A DNA stretch of 17,973 nt from a bacterium (GCA_025774205.1 JALGWK010000018.1:1-17973); one strand, 5' to 3'; positions 1 through 6,795 are shown, numbered from the stretch's first letter. Notes: a model not told the origin generated them from the letters alone. A program made the numbers and translations.

Positions 1-170
1 GGCCTGAAGGCCAGGCGGGCCGCGACCTCTATCACCGAGCCTTCCCCTGACCAGGCAGCCAGCGTGATGAAGAGGATGGGGAGCATCAGAATCGCGCCCC
101 AGAGCAGAACTCCGCCGGAGCTCTGGCCTGGTGAAGACGGGGTTGATTCTCTGCCGGTTTCGGCCCGCAT
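1..170 (-). CDS. N-terminus of unrecognised membrane protein (runs off window)
   Basis: Reading leftward from ATG at 170, the frame stays open for 56 codons to the window edge. The first 20 residues are polar and rich in Ser, Pro and Gly. One strongly hydrophobic segment follows at about residues 21-40 (VLLWGAILMLPILFITLAAW), then a short amphipathic stretch, so this looks like a single-pass N-terminally anchored protein. It follows rsmG by 32 nt on the same strand and is probably cotranscribed with it. The slot after rsmG often holds parA, but there is no Walker motif or ParA-like sequence here. I do not recognise the family. No clear ribosome binding site precedes the ATG, so the start is uncertain; an in-frame TGA at 195-197 limits upstream extension. 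Confidence 0.55.
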   Translation of the reverse strand, partial: MRAETGRESTPSSPGQSSGGVLLWGAILMLPILFITLAAWSGEGSVIEVAARLAFR

Positions 171-202
171 GGCGGGGATACTAGGTTCCCCGATTCAGGG
201 TG

Positions 203-877
203 TCAACGTGCTTCACGAATGCCGGTTATGCTTGAAGAGAAGTTTATAGGGTCAAAGACATATTTTAACGTGTAATAGTGAGTATGTCGGCTGTCGCCGC
301 GGAAACCCTCCAGGGCGGCGCTGATCTCTTCCAGCTGCTGACTGCTGTGCCAGAGGAGCAGGCTGGCATCACGACCGAGGGCCGGCAAGATCATCCGGAG
401 GGTGCGTCCGGGCGGAGCGAGGGCACGGGCCGTCACCACCTCGAAACGGCCCGCTGCCTCCCGCCCGAACTCCTCGAATCGTGTCTGCCGCACGGTCACC
501 CGTGAGGAGAGGTCGAGCCGGCCGACCGCCAGGCTGAGCCAGTCGGCTTTACGCTCCTTCGGCTCAAGCAGGGTGACCGAGAGATCGGGAACCGCAAGCG
601 CCAGGGGAATCCCCGGCAGCCCGCCACCCGATCCGACATCGAGCAGGGAGAGCCCACCGGACAGGTTCCATCCGGCCAGGGCCATCAATGAATCGCCGAT
701 ATGACGGAGCGGTCCCCCGGCCAGAGAATTGCGGGAAACCAGGTTGAGTTGATCGACCGAGTCGAGAAGCAGATCCCAGTACGCGAGGCACCGGTCAATG
801 GCTGCCGGCTCTATTTCAAGCCCGGCAGTGGCGAGTGTTTCCAGAAGGGACGGGGGGGAGTCAGGTTCATGTTTCAC
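203..877 (-). CDS. rsmG: 16S rRNA (guanine527-N7)-methyltransferase RsmG (GidB)
   Basis: A 224-residue cytosolic SAM-dependent methyltransferase that modifies G527 in the 530 loop of 16S rRNA. Visible motifs are HIGDSL (the family's H-x-x-DSL), the SAM-binding loop LLDVGSGGGLPGIPLAL at about residues 78-94, LLEPKERKADWL (motif II) and VTARALAPP (motif IV region). Length matches the family. The start is GTG at 877, which lies inside a parS palindrome; a weak GAGAAG ribosome site sits 6 nt upstream, and no ATG, GTG or TTG occurs in frame for at least 60 nt further up. rsmG near parS, yidC and dnaA is a common origin-proximal arrangement, but mnmE, mnmG and jag, which often intervene, are absent. 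Confidence 0.95.
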   Translation of the reverse strand: MKHEPDSPPSLLETLATAGLEIEPAAIDRCLAYWDLLLDSVDQLNLVSRNSLAGGPLRHIGDSLMALAGWNLSGGLSLLDVGSGGGLPGIPLALAVPDLSVTLLEPKERKADWLSLAVGRLDLSSRVTVRQTRFEEFGREAAGRFEVVTARALAPPGRTLRMILPALGRDASLLLWHSSQQLEEISAALEGFRGDSRHTHYYTLKYVFDPINFSSSITGIREAR

Positions 878-979
878 GTGAAACTTCTCGCCGGGACCGT
901 GGGGCAGGATCCTGAATGTTTCACGTGAAACATCTCGCCGGGACCGTGGGGCAGGATCCTGAATGTTTCACGTGAAACA
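870..979. other. parS: Triple parS centromere array (ParB-binding sites)
   Basis: The 14-bp palindrome GTTTCACGTGAAAC occurs three times, at 871-884, 918-931 and 965-978. Copies two and three carry the full 16-bp core TGTTTCACGTGAAACA known from Bacillus subtilis; copy one ends in T instead of A. These are the sites where ParB loads and spreads to organise origin segregation. They lie about 3 kb from dnaA, the expected position. The start-to-start spacing is exactly 47 bp both times, because the intervening 33-bp spacers are repeated too. parA and parB themselves are not in the window. Confidence 0.93.
886..979. repeat. Perfect 47-bp tandem duplication carrying parS
   Basis: 886-932 and 933-979 are identical over 47 bp. 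The flanking bases differ on the left (885 T against 932 A), and identity ends one base past the right end. The unit contains a 33-bp spacer plus one parS core. The first parS (871-884) is in register with the same period, so an ancestral two-parS arrangement that gained one unit by recombination or mis-assembly would explain the array. Confidence 0.9.
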
Positions 980-1026
980 TGGCCCTCTCCGATCAGGCGC
1001 CCGTCATCATGTTGCGTGGCAGGACA

Positions 1027-1959
1027 CTAAGTCGCCTCGGCCGGCTTCTTCTTGCCGGACATGAATTCCGTCTGGAGCAGCGAGAGGACGTTGAAGAGGG
1101 TCCAGTAAAGGATGAGCCCCGCCGGGAACGTCCTGAAGACGAAGAAGAGGACGGCCGGCATCATGAGGGCCATCGGTCGCTGTTTCGGATCTTTCAACTG
1201 TGCCCGCTGCTGGATCAGCATGGAGATCGCCATCAATCCCGGCAGAACCAGATAGGGATCTTTCAGGGAGAGGTCGGTGATCCAGAGCATGAACGGCTCG
1301 CCCCGCAGCTCAATGGTCGTTCTGAAGACGATGAACAGACCCCAGAAGATCGGCATCTGCAGCAGGAGCGGGAAGCAGCCACCCAGTGGGTTGACTTTGT
1401 GCTCCTTGTACAGGTTCATGATCTTCTTGTTCATCTTCTCCTGGTCGTCTTTGTACTTCGCTCGGATCTCCGCCATCTTCGGCGACAGTTCCTGCATGGC
1501 ATGCATACTCTGGTACGATTTCCTGGTAAGCGGGAAGACCACGATCTTCACCAGGATCGAGAAGATGATGATCACGAGTCCATAATTGGGAATAAAGGTG
1601 TGCAGCCAGGTGAAGAGGGTGAGGACCAGCCGGCTGATCGGCTTGATGATGCTGAAGCCGAAGTCCATCATCTTGTCGAGGTCCCGTTCGTAACTGCGCA
1701 GGATCTGATAATCGACTGGCCCCAGGAAGAGATCGGTGCTGATCTCGCCCCCTTCGCCGGCAGGCAGGCGACGGTCGGTGGCAACATTCATGCGGGCCGG
1801 TCCCGCAACCCCGGCGCCGCCGTTCATCTGGGCGCCACGGAAGGGCTCCCCGATGGGCATCATGATAGCCGCGAAGTACTTGACGCGGAGGGAGACCCAG
1901 TCGACCGTGCCGAACGACTGCGCAGTGACACTATCCCGCTTCAGCTTCGTCCGCTCCAC
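1027..1959 (-). CDS. yidC: Membrane insertase YidC, C-terminal part (frame broken from N-terminal part)
   Basis: This frame encodes the end of the periplasmic P1 domain (VKYFAAIMMPIGEP) and the conserved 60KD_IMP insertase core. The core starts at FGFSIIKPISRLVLTLFTWLH, then IPNYGLVIIIFSILVKIVVFPLTRKSYQSM with the conserved positive residues after the first core helix. A basic cytoplasmic hairpin rich in Lys and Glu follows, then NPLGGCFPLLLQMPIFWGL and the final helices ending in a short Lys tail. YidC inserts and folds inner-membrane proteins alone or with SecYEG. As written, the frame can only start at GTG 1959 or within the P1 domain, because a 47-bp duplication at 1947-2040 breaks it from its N-terminal part. 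Removing one copy gives one continuous 585-residue YidC of normal length. Confidence 0.93.
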   Translation of the reverse strand: MERTKLKRDSVTAQSFGTVDWVSLRVKYFAAIMMPIGEPFRGAQMNGGAGVAGPARMNVATDRRLPAGEGGEISTDLFLGPVDYQILRSYERDLDKMMDFGFSIIKPISRLVLTLFTWLHTFIPNYGLVIIIFSILVKIVVFPLTRKSYQSMHAMQELSPKMAEIRAKYKDDQEKMNKKIMNLYKEHKVNPLGGCFPLLLQMPIFWGLFIVFRTTIELRGEPFMLWITDLSLKDPYLVLPGLMAISMLIQQRAQLKDPKQRPMALMMPAVLFFVFRTFPAGLILYWTLFNVLSLLQTEFMSGKKKPAEAT

Positions 1960-2831
1960 ATCTCCGCCCTGGAAGGCGTAGTACCCCGAGTACTCGTCCG
2001 CTCCACATCTCCGCCCTGGAAGGCGTAGTACCCCGAGTACATCAGTTCTTCCCCTCGTTTCTTATCTAATTCCCTTTCTTGCTTATCATGTTCCTGTGGA
2101 TTCGTCGCGTATTCCTGTTGGATAGCCGCGTATTCCTGTTGGGTGGCCTCTGAAAAGGCAAGCCCACCGAGCCACATCAGGCGATAGGAGTCGTTCACCG
2201 GTGAGGTTTCAAAGCCGAAAAAGGTGTCGGTGATGTTAAAGTGGTACGCGCTTCCATAAAAGGTCAGTGTCCGGGTGACACTCCGGGTCTCGTCAATCCG
2301 GGCCGTCAGGGTGATGGTCTTCTGATCACCGGCAGCGATTGTTGTTATATCGGGAGCGACTGTGGTGAATTCCAATGACGAAGCCAGGAGGCGGTTCTGG
2401 CCTTCCATCGGTAATTCCATAACGGCCCCCATCGCGTCATCCGGTATCATCTCCACCGGAGGACTGCCCTCCCGCTCATATCCCTTGAGTGTCCAGCCTC
2501 TGAGGGCAGCACCCAGCAGACCGATCCTGGCAGTAAAGAGGGGGGTATCCACCGTAATACCGTCAAATAATGCCACCGTATCCACGGTGGCAGTTACTTC
2601 GGACTCCAAACGTTCTGGTGCTGACGGCACTGCAGGGACGAACGCCTCCACTCCGCTGGTCGGGGTCGCCTGCTGCTCCTGCGGGCCGGGAGTGACCACA
2701 CCTGGTGTGACCACAAGGGAATCTGAGGCCGCCGGTTCACCCGGAGGATTGATCAGCTTCATATAGGTAGGGGTCAGAAGCAGGATAGCTCCAATTACCA
2801 CCAGGGCGATGATGCTGCGCTTGTCTTCCAT
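1941..2831 (-). CDS. yidC: Membrane insertase YidC, N-terminal part (TM1 and P1 domain, truncated by duplication)
   Basis: The start is ATG at 2831, which shares its A with the yidD stop (TAATG), a coupled junction. Residues 1-25 are a short charged start (MEDKRS) and a signal-anchor helix (IIALVVIGAILLLTPTYMKL), followed by a Pro- and Thr-rich linker and the periplasmic P1 beta-sandwich. The frame then enters the 47-bp duplication, reads GGDVERT and continues into 16 out-of-frame residues before TGA at 1941. The authentic continuation KLKRDSVTAQ is in the other frame. P1 also contains a heptad-like insertion with repeated QQEYA. Because YidC is essential in most bacteria, the break is more likely an artefact than a true null allele. 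Confidence 0.9.
   Translation of the reverse strand: MEDKRSIIALVVIGAILLLTPTYMKLINPPGEPAASDSLVVTPGVVTPGPQEQQATPTSGVEAFVPAVPSAPERLESEVTATVDTVALFDGITVDTPLFTARIGLLGAALRGWTLKGYEREGSPPVEMIPDDAMGAVMELPMEGQNRLLASSLEFTTVAPDITTIAAGDQKTITLTARIDETRSVTRTLTFYGSAYHFNITDTFFGFETSPVNDSYRLMWLGGLAFSEATQQEYAAIQQEYATNPQEHDKQERELDKKRGEELMYSGYYAFQGGDVERTSTRGTTPSRAEMWSGRS
1947..2040. repeat. Perfect 47-bp tandem duplication disrupting yidC
   Basis: 1947-1993 and 1994-2040 are identical over 47 bp, with differing bases immediately outside on both sides, so no flanking microhomology remains. 47 is not a multiple of three, so the duplication shifts the yidC frame. Both copies encode the same P1-domain segment (YSGYYAFQGGDVERT). 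Deleting either copy exactly rejoins the two yidC fragments. Confidence 0.97.
2106..2142. repeat. 21-bp in-frame repeat within yidC P1 domain
   Basis: A 16-bp word, CGCGTATTCCTGTTGG, occurs at 2106-2121 and 2127-2142, a 21-bp period. In the YidC protein this gives consecutive heptads QQEYAAI and QQEYATN, followed by the more diverged PQEHDKQ and ERELDKK. The stretch is highly charged and could form a short coiled coil inserted in P1 just before the strand leading to GGDVERT. Confidence 0.75.
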
Positions 2832-3112
2832 TACCGGTTGTCCTTGGAGTCTGGCACGGGATCGAATCCGCCCCGGGACCACGGTCCGCACCTGATGACT
2901 CTCCACAGGGAATAACCGACCCCCTTCAAGGGACCGTGCCTGTCGAGGGCGGTCAGGGCGTACCGGGAGCAGGTTGGATGGAACCTGCAGTGGGGCCTGA
3001 ACATCGGTGAGATGATCGTTCTATAGAGCAGTATCGGCAGGCTCAGGATCCAGATCAGTAATCCGGCCGGCGAGTGATGTGAACGATTCGATGAGTTCCG
3101 CATAGGTTGCAT
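2831..3112 (-). CDS. yidD: Membrane protein insertion efficiency factor YidD
   Basis: A 93-residue protein with the full YidD signature: ISPMFRPHCRFHPTCSRYALTAL with two of the conserved cysteines, an HG, then RVIRCGPWSRGGFDPVP with the third cysteine. YidD is a small amphipathic membrane-associated protein encoded next to yidC that assists YidC-dependent insertion. It lies between rnpA and yidC as usual. The outermost ATG (3112) makes it overlap rnpA by 92 nt; a second ATG at 3103 is equally possible, and neither has a clear ribosome site. The family core starts at LLIWILSLPILLYR, so either start leaves a short extra N-terminus. The stop overlaps the yidC start by one base. Confidence 0.93.
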   Translation of the reverse strand: MQPMRNSSNRSHHSPAGLLIWILSLPILLYRTIISPMFRPHCRFHPTCSRYALTALDRHGPLKGVGYSLWRVIRCGPWSRGGFDPVPDSKDNR

Positions 3113-3398
3113 GTTCGGCGCCTGCTCTGGCGATGATCAGGAAGTCCCCCTTAGCCGGGAGCTGTTCCCGGTGGGTCCGGTAGACTTCCCGGAGCCGTCT
3201 CCTGACCAGGTTCCTGTCTACCGCTCTCCTGAATCGCCGGCTGACCGTAAATCCGGCGCGCCGCGCCACGCAGTCTGCGGGTACAAGGTATCTGATGACC
3301 AGGAGGCTGTTTTCAACGCTCGCGCCCCCCTGGATCATCCGGAGCATGGTAGTGCGGCCTTTGATGCGTTCCCTTATGGGCAACCGCATCCCAGTCAT
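3021..3398 (-). CDS. rnpA: Ribonuclease P protein component RnpA
   Basis: A 125-residue basic protein, the subunit that binds RnpB RNA and the 5' leader of pre-tRNA. The family opening RLPIRERIKGR is present. The diagnostic RNR motif is RNLVRRRLRE at residues 62-71, preceded by GFTVSRRFRRAVDR. The length is typical. The start is ATG at 3398, 3 nt after the rpmH stop; a second ATG at 3389 is possible. The C-terminus overlaps yidD by 92 nt, an overlap often seen for this pair. Confidence 0.95.
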   Translation of the reverse strand: MTGMRLPIRERIKGRTTMLRMIQGGASVENSLLVIRYLVPADCVARRAGFTVSRRFRRAVDRNLVRRRLREVYRTHREQLPAKGDFLIIARAGAEHATYAELIESFTSLAGRITDLDPEPADTAL

Positions 3399-3401
3399 GT
3401 C

Positions 3402-3536
3402 TTACACCGTCAGACGACGGCGCCCTTTGCTTCTCCGACGCTTGAGGATCGCGCGACCGCTCCGGCTCTTCATTCTCTTCCGGAAGCCGTGGGTGTTCCT
3501 CCGCTTGCGCCGGCTCGGCTGGTAGGTTCTCTTCAC
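3402..3536 (-). CDS. rpmH: 50S ribosomal protein L34
   Basis: A 44-residue, Arg- and Lys-rich protein read from GTG at 3536: it begins with [20 protein letters not shown] and ends KGRRRLTV, an almost canonical L34. A ribosome site AGGTGA lies at 3543-3548, six nt upstream of the GTG. It is the first gene of the leftward operon rpmH-rnpA-yidD-yidC, the standard order opposite dnaA. Confidence 0.97.
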   Translation of the reverse strand: MKRTYQPSRRKRRNTHGFRKRMKSRSGRAILKRRRSKGRRRLTV

Positions 3537-3596
3537 TCTAAATCACCTGTGTCTGCGATGTACATATGGTACTGACGGTTTCCTGCAAGACCGGGC

Positions 3597-3626
3597 AACT
3601 TACGTTCCTCGTTTCCATTCTGTCAA
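3597..3626 (-). promoter_or_regulatory. Candidate promoter of the rpmH operon
   Basis: On the minus strand there is a perfect -35 box TTGACA (3626-3621), an 18-bp spacer and a weak -10 TAAGTT (3602-3597), about 60 nt before the rpmH start. The -10 match is only 3 of 6, so this is a guess from position and the -35. Confidence 0.35.
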
Positions 3627-3745
3627 GCCCGATAATGCAGAACTATCAACCAGGACTGCCGGCTGGCGGCCAGTTGGATCGCCTGGTGTTCGTCAGTTGG
3701 TGCGCAGACCATTGTGAACTAATTCCATTTACTGTGGAAAAACCC

Positions 3746-3773
3746 TTGACGGCCTCTCAGTTAGTGTGATAGG
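3746..3773 (+). promoter_or_regulatory. Candidate dnaA promoter
   Basis: TTGACG (3746-3751), a 16-bp spacer with TGT just before the hexamer, then GATAGG (3768-3773), a weak -10. It would place transcription start just upstream of the DnaA-box cluster at 3792-3831, a layout consistent with DnaA repressing its own gene. Confidence 0.35.
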
Positions 3774-3791
3774 TTGGCCCTTCGTTGGATG

Positions 3792-3831
3792 TGTTGATAT
3801 GTGGATAACTTGTTGATAAGTGTGTTGATAG
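3792..3831. promoter_or_regulatory. DnaA-box cluster upstream of dnaA
   Basis: There are four same-orientation boxes (consensus TGTGGATAA on this strand): TGTTGATAT 3792-3800, a perfect TGTGGATAA 3800-3808, TGTTGATAA 3811-3819 (one mismatch) and TGTTGATAG 3823-3831. They probably serve for dnaA autoregulation and as the incA-like half of the origin. Confidence 0.85.
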
Positions 3832-3951
3832 GGCGTGGAAAGGTGGTCTGTCGCTGGTGCACCAACGACCGCAATATACTACTGAGGTACAGGATAGCGC
3901 AAACAGCTGGTGTGAACTCTTGATTGTGTCACGGGTCGAGGAGAACAGGCT

Positions 3952-5325
3952 TTGACGGCATCGGTTGATACGATCTGGTCCCACTGCATGGATGACCTTG
4001 CGTCCCAGCTTCCTCCGCAGACCCTGGAGACCTGGTTCAAACCGATCCATCCGATCGAATGTTCGGAACGGGAATTCCGTCTCGGGGTTCCCAGCCAGTT
4101 CTTCATCAACTGGGTCGAGCAGCATTACTACCCGATCCTGCAGCAGGTGATCCGGTCACGGGCCGGCGACACGGTAGAGGTCATCTTCGATATCGCCGAG
4201 AGTCAGGGTCCCGAGGAGCTGGTTCCGCCGCCCCTGCAACTGCCTCCGCGGGAAGTGGAAACCGCCACAAGGGGGGGGCTTCTCGATCCGATCGCCCTCA
4301 ACCCCCGCTTCAGGTTCGAGTCCTTCGTGGTCGGAAACAGCAACCAGTTCGCCCATGCTGCTTCGAAGGCCGTCGCCGAGGCACCAGGGAAGACTGCATT
4401 CAATCCCCTGATGGTCTACGGCGGTGTCGGTCTGGGAAAGACACATCTGCTCCAGGCGATCGCAAATTATGCCATCGAGCAGAGTACCGCGACCAGGGTC
4501 ATGTACATCTCAAGTGAAAAGTTCATTAGTGACTTCATCACTTCCATCCAGAACAATCGGACCGTTGAATTCACCTCCCTCTACCGCAGCGTGGACCTGC
4601 TGCTGGTGGATGATATCCAGTTCTTCACTAACAAGGAGCGAACCCAGGAGGAATTCTTTCACACCTTTAACGCCCTGCATCAGCGCGGCAAACAGATTGT
4701 CCTGACCTGTGACCGGATGCCTCGCGAGGTGCCGGGGTTGGAGGAACGCCTGACATCGCGCTTCCTCTGGGGGCTGGTGACCGATATCCAGACTCCTGAT
4801 TTCGAGACCCGGGTCGCGATCCTGCAGAAAAAGGCTGATAATGATGGTTTTTCGGTTCCGAATGATGTGCTCCTGTTTATCGCCCAGCACGTCAAGTCGA
4901 ACATCCGTGAGCTGGAGAGCTGCCTGATCAAATTGCTGGCCTACTCCTCGCTGACGGGCAGGGAGATCTCCACTGAAATGGCGATGGAGATTCTGCACGA
5001 TCAGATAGAACACACCCGGAAGTGGATCACGATAGAAACCCTCCAGGAGACGGTTGCCTCACACTACAACATCACCTCTGATCTGATGAGGGCCAGAACC
5101 CGGAAAAAGGAGATCGTCGTTCCCCGTCAGGTGGCCATGTATCTCTGCAAGCATCTCACTGACAGCAGCTTGAAGACGATCGGTCTTCACTTCGGCGGCA
5201 GAGATCACACCACCGTCATCCATGCTTACCAGACCGTTGAAGAAAAGCTGGGAAAGAATCCGCAGTTGAAGCGGGAGATCGACACCATTCTTCTCTCTCT
5301 GGAACTCGATCCAGGTATCATCTGA
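3952..5325 (+). CDS. dnaA: Chromosomal replication initiator DnaA
   Basis: A 457-residue AAA+ initiator that binds DnaA boxes and melts the origin. Domain I is at about 1-85 (WFKPIHPIE, then FINWVEQHY). The short linker includes an 8-G DNA tract at 4271-4278. Domain III follows, with Walker A GGVGLGKT at 157-164 and Walker B LLLVDDIQFF with Asp at 220-221; the sensor region lies near LTSRFLWGL. Domain IV carries the DnaA signature GGRDHTTVIHA at 415-425. The start is TTG at 3952, with GAGGAG at 3938-3943 eight nt upstream; the next ATG (codon 13) would cut into domain I. It is flanked on both sides by DnaA-box regions. Confidence 0.97.
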   Translation: MTASVDTIWSHCMDDLASQLPPQTLETWFKPIHPIECSEREFRLGVPSQFFINWVEQHYYPILQQVIRSRAGDTVEVIFDIAESQGPEELVPPPLQLPPREVETATRGGLLDPIALNPRFRFESFVVGNSNQFAHAASKAVAEAPGKTAFNPLMVYGGVGLGKTHLLQAIANYAIEQSTATRVMYISSEKFISDFITSIQNNRTVEFTSLYRSVDLLLVDDIQFFTNKERTQEEFFHTFNALHQRGKQIVLTCDRMPREVPGLEERLTSRFLWGLVTDIQTPDFETRVAILQKKADNDGFSVPNDVLLFIAQHVKSNIRELESCLIKLLAYSSLTGREISTEMAMEILHDQIEHTRKWITIETLQETVASHYNITSDLMRARTRKKEIVVPRQVAMYLCKHLTDSSLKTIGLHFGGRDHTTVIHAYQTVEEKLGKNPQLKREIDTILLSLELDPGII

Positions 5326-5673
5326 TCAGATCCAGGTCTCCGTACCGGTGGAAAACCCGGTTGATATCATGGTGAAATCTGGTGGAAGAAATCTGGATAA
5401 ACCAGGTTTCTGATGTAGTTTGACTGTTCATTGTGATAGACGTGGATTACTCCTCTGGTTATCCACCTTTTAGTAGCCAGTTAACAACATCGAAGGGAAA
5501 TGTTAACTTGTTATATAATACTAAACTATGGGGAAATATTGGTGATATCCACGCCATCCACAGCCCCTATTACTACTATGTCTTTTCTTTACTTATATGT
5601 ATCTTAATAGTAGAGGGAACCGAACGACCGGAAGGTGCCTTCCAATCCAAACTCACCAGGTCAGGAGAAGCTG
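5326..5673. other. oriC: Candidate oriC between dnaA and dnaN
   Basis: A 348-bp spacer, markedly AT-richer than its surroundings, with no credible gene. DnaA boxes of either orientation include TCTGGATAA 5392-5400 (one mismatch), TTATCCACC 5459-5467 (one mismatch), CGTGGATTA 5441-5449, and an adjacent pair at 5545-5562. Two AT-rich tracts are present: about 5495-5540, and about 5568-5612 just after the adjacent pair. Strand bias of genes switches at dnaA, which fits replication starting here. Confidence 0.8.
5545..5578 (+). other. Basal-unwinding-type element: tandem DnaA boxes, GC step, DnaA-trios
   Basis: Two abutting DnaA-box-like 9-mers, ATATCCACG (5545-5553) and CCATCCACA (5554-5562), each two mismatches from TTATCCACA, are followed by the short GC stretch GCCCC (5563-5567). 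Then come four in-register triplets CTA-TTA-CTA-CTA (5567-5578). On the complementary strand these read 3'-GAT-AAT-GAT-GAT-5', matching the DnaA-trio rule 3'-(G/A)A(T/A)-5'. AT-rich DNA continues to about 5612. The order box, GC, trio and AT matches the unwinding element described in Bacillus subtilis. Confidence 0.65.
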
Positions 5674-6795
5674 ATGAAAGTTAGACTTTCGCGGGATGAG
5701 GTGACAGAAGCTCTGGCAAGCATTCAGCAGGTCGTTCCCCCGAAAACAACGCTTCCCATCCTCTCGAACCTGCTCCTGAAAGCGGGCGAAGGGCGCCTCT
5801 TTATCACCGCGACGGATCTTGACATCTCGATCAGAACTTCTCTAGAAGCGGACGTACTCGAAGAAGGCTCAACAACTGTCCCGGCCCGGAAATTTACTGA
5901 GATAGTGCGGGAACTTCCCCAGGATGTTTTTCAGCTCGACGAGAGCGAGGACCGCCTCACCATTACCTGCGGGAAAGGACAGTACAAGCTGACCGGTATG
6001 GATTGGGAGGAATTTCCAAAGATACAGGATACGGTCGAGGGTGCTGATATATCCATCGACGGCACCATTGTCAGAAGGATCGTGGGTTCTACGGCGTTCG
6101 CAGTATCGAGTGATGAGACGCGACCAGCTCTGGGTGGTGTCCTCTGGAAGATGTCGGGCCGGGATACCAGCCTGGTCGCTACCGACGGGCATCGACTTGC
6201 ACTGATGGAACTTATCGGAGTAGTTGAAGGTGATGGGGATTCGACAATGGAAGTAATCGTTCCCTCGAAAGCATTGAATCAGATCAACCGGCTCATCGGA
6301 GAGGGGAAGCAGCTGGAGGGATTCACCTTTGGAGAGAAGTACCTGCAGGTGAATATGCAGGAGACGGTCGTAATCACCCGTCTTGTTGAAGGTCCCTATC
6401 CCAACTATGAACTCGTCATGCCGAAAGACAACGACAAGCTGCTCGTGGTGGACCGGGATATACTTGAAGCAGCCGTCAGACGGGTTGCCATCCTGAGTAA
6501 CACCCAGACCCATCAGATTCGCTTCGATCTGGAAGACAACAGTGCCATGCTGAGTGCGGTCAGTCCTGATCTTGGCGCTGAGGCGAGAGAGCAGGTGGAG
6601 GTCTCATACGACGGCGATACGATGTCGGTGGCATACAACGCCTACTACCTGCAGGAGATCCTCAGGCACCTCCCGAAAGGTGACCTGGAAATGTCACTGA
6701 AGACACCGGTGAGCGCCTGTCTGGTCAGGCCGGTGGAACAGGCAGAAGGAGAGACGCTCACATTCCTGTTGATGCCGCTTCGATTGAATGACTGA
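5674..6795 (+). CDS. dnaN: DNA polymerase III sliding clamp (beta subunit)
   Basis: A 373-residue clamp that dimerises around DNA and tethers polymerase III. It has the three-domain beta-clamp pattern: N-terminal MKVRLSRDEVTEAL with VVPPKTTLPILSNLLL and ATDLDISI, the middle TDGHRLAL motif, and the C-terminal MPLRLND ending that forms part of the partner-binding pocket. The start is ATG at 5674 with AGGAG at 5663-5667; the frame extends up to a TTG at 5635, but that extension (Pro, Ser, Asn) is unlike the family. It follows the candidate oriC and overlaps recF by 8 nt. Confidence 0.97.
   Translation: MKVRLSRDEVTEALASIQQVVPPKTTLPILSNLLLKAGEGRLFITATDLDISIRTSLEADVLEEGSTTVPARKFTEIVRELPQDVFQLDESEDRLTITCGKGQYKLTGMDWEEFPKIQDTVEGADISIDGTIVRRIVGSTAFAVSSDETRPALGGVLWKMSGRDTSLVATDGHRLALMELIGVVEGDGDSTMEVIVPSKALNQINRLIGEGKQLEGFTFGEKYLQVNMQETVVITRLVEGPYPNYELVMPKDNDKLLVVDRDILEAAVRRVAILSNTQTHQIRFDLEDNSAMLSAVSPDLGAEAREQVEVSYDGDTMSVAYNAYYLQEILRHLPKGDLEMSLKTPVSACLVRPVEQAEGETLTFLLMPLRLND

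Larger units (their letters stand above)
3537..3951. other. rpmH-dnaA intergenic region: divergent promoters and upstream origin half
   Basis: A 415-bp spacer with no credible gene. It separates the leftward ribosomal/insertase operon from dnaA. The rpmH-proximal half carries only the candidate promoter. The dnaA-proximal half has a DnaA-box-like TGTGGAAAA (3733-3741), a candidate dnaA promoter and a dense box cluster (3792-3831). A region with boxes here and a second one after dnaA is the bipartite origin arrangement known from Bacillus and Helicobacter. Confidence 0.7.

Noticed and set aside
979-2028. 349-codon plus-strand frame starting just after the last parS
   Set aside because: It is antisense to yidC, made of charged low-complexity residues, and has no ribosome site; it is the shadow of the GC-rich yidC codons.
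3566-3769. Small plus-strand frame in the rpmH-dnaA spacer
   Set aside because: No ribosome site and no recognisable sequence; it overlaps the promoter and origin region.
5433-5684. Small plus-strand frame across the candidate oriC
   Set aside because: It runs through DnaA boxes and AT-rich DNA and overlaps the dnaN start; the translation looks random.
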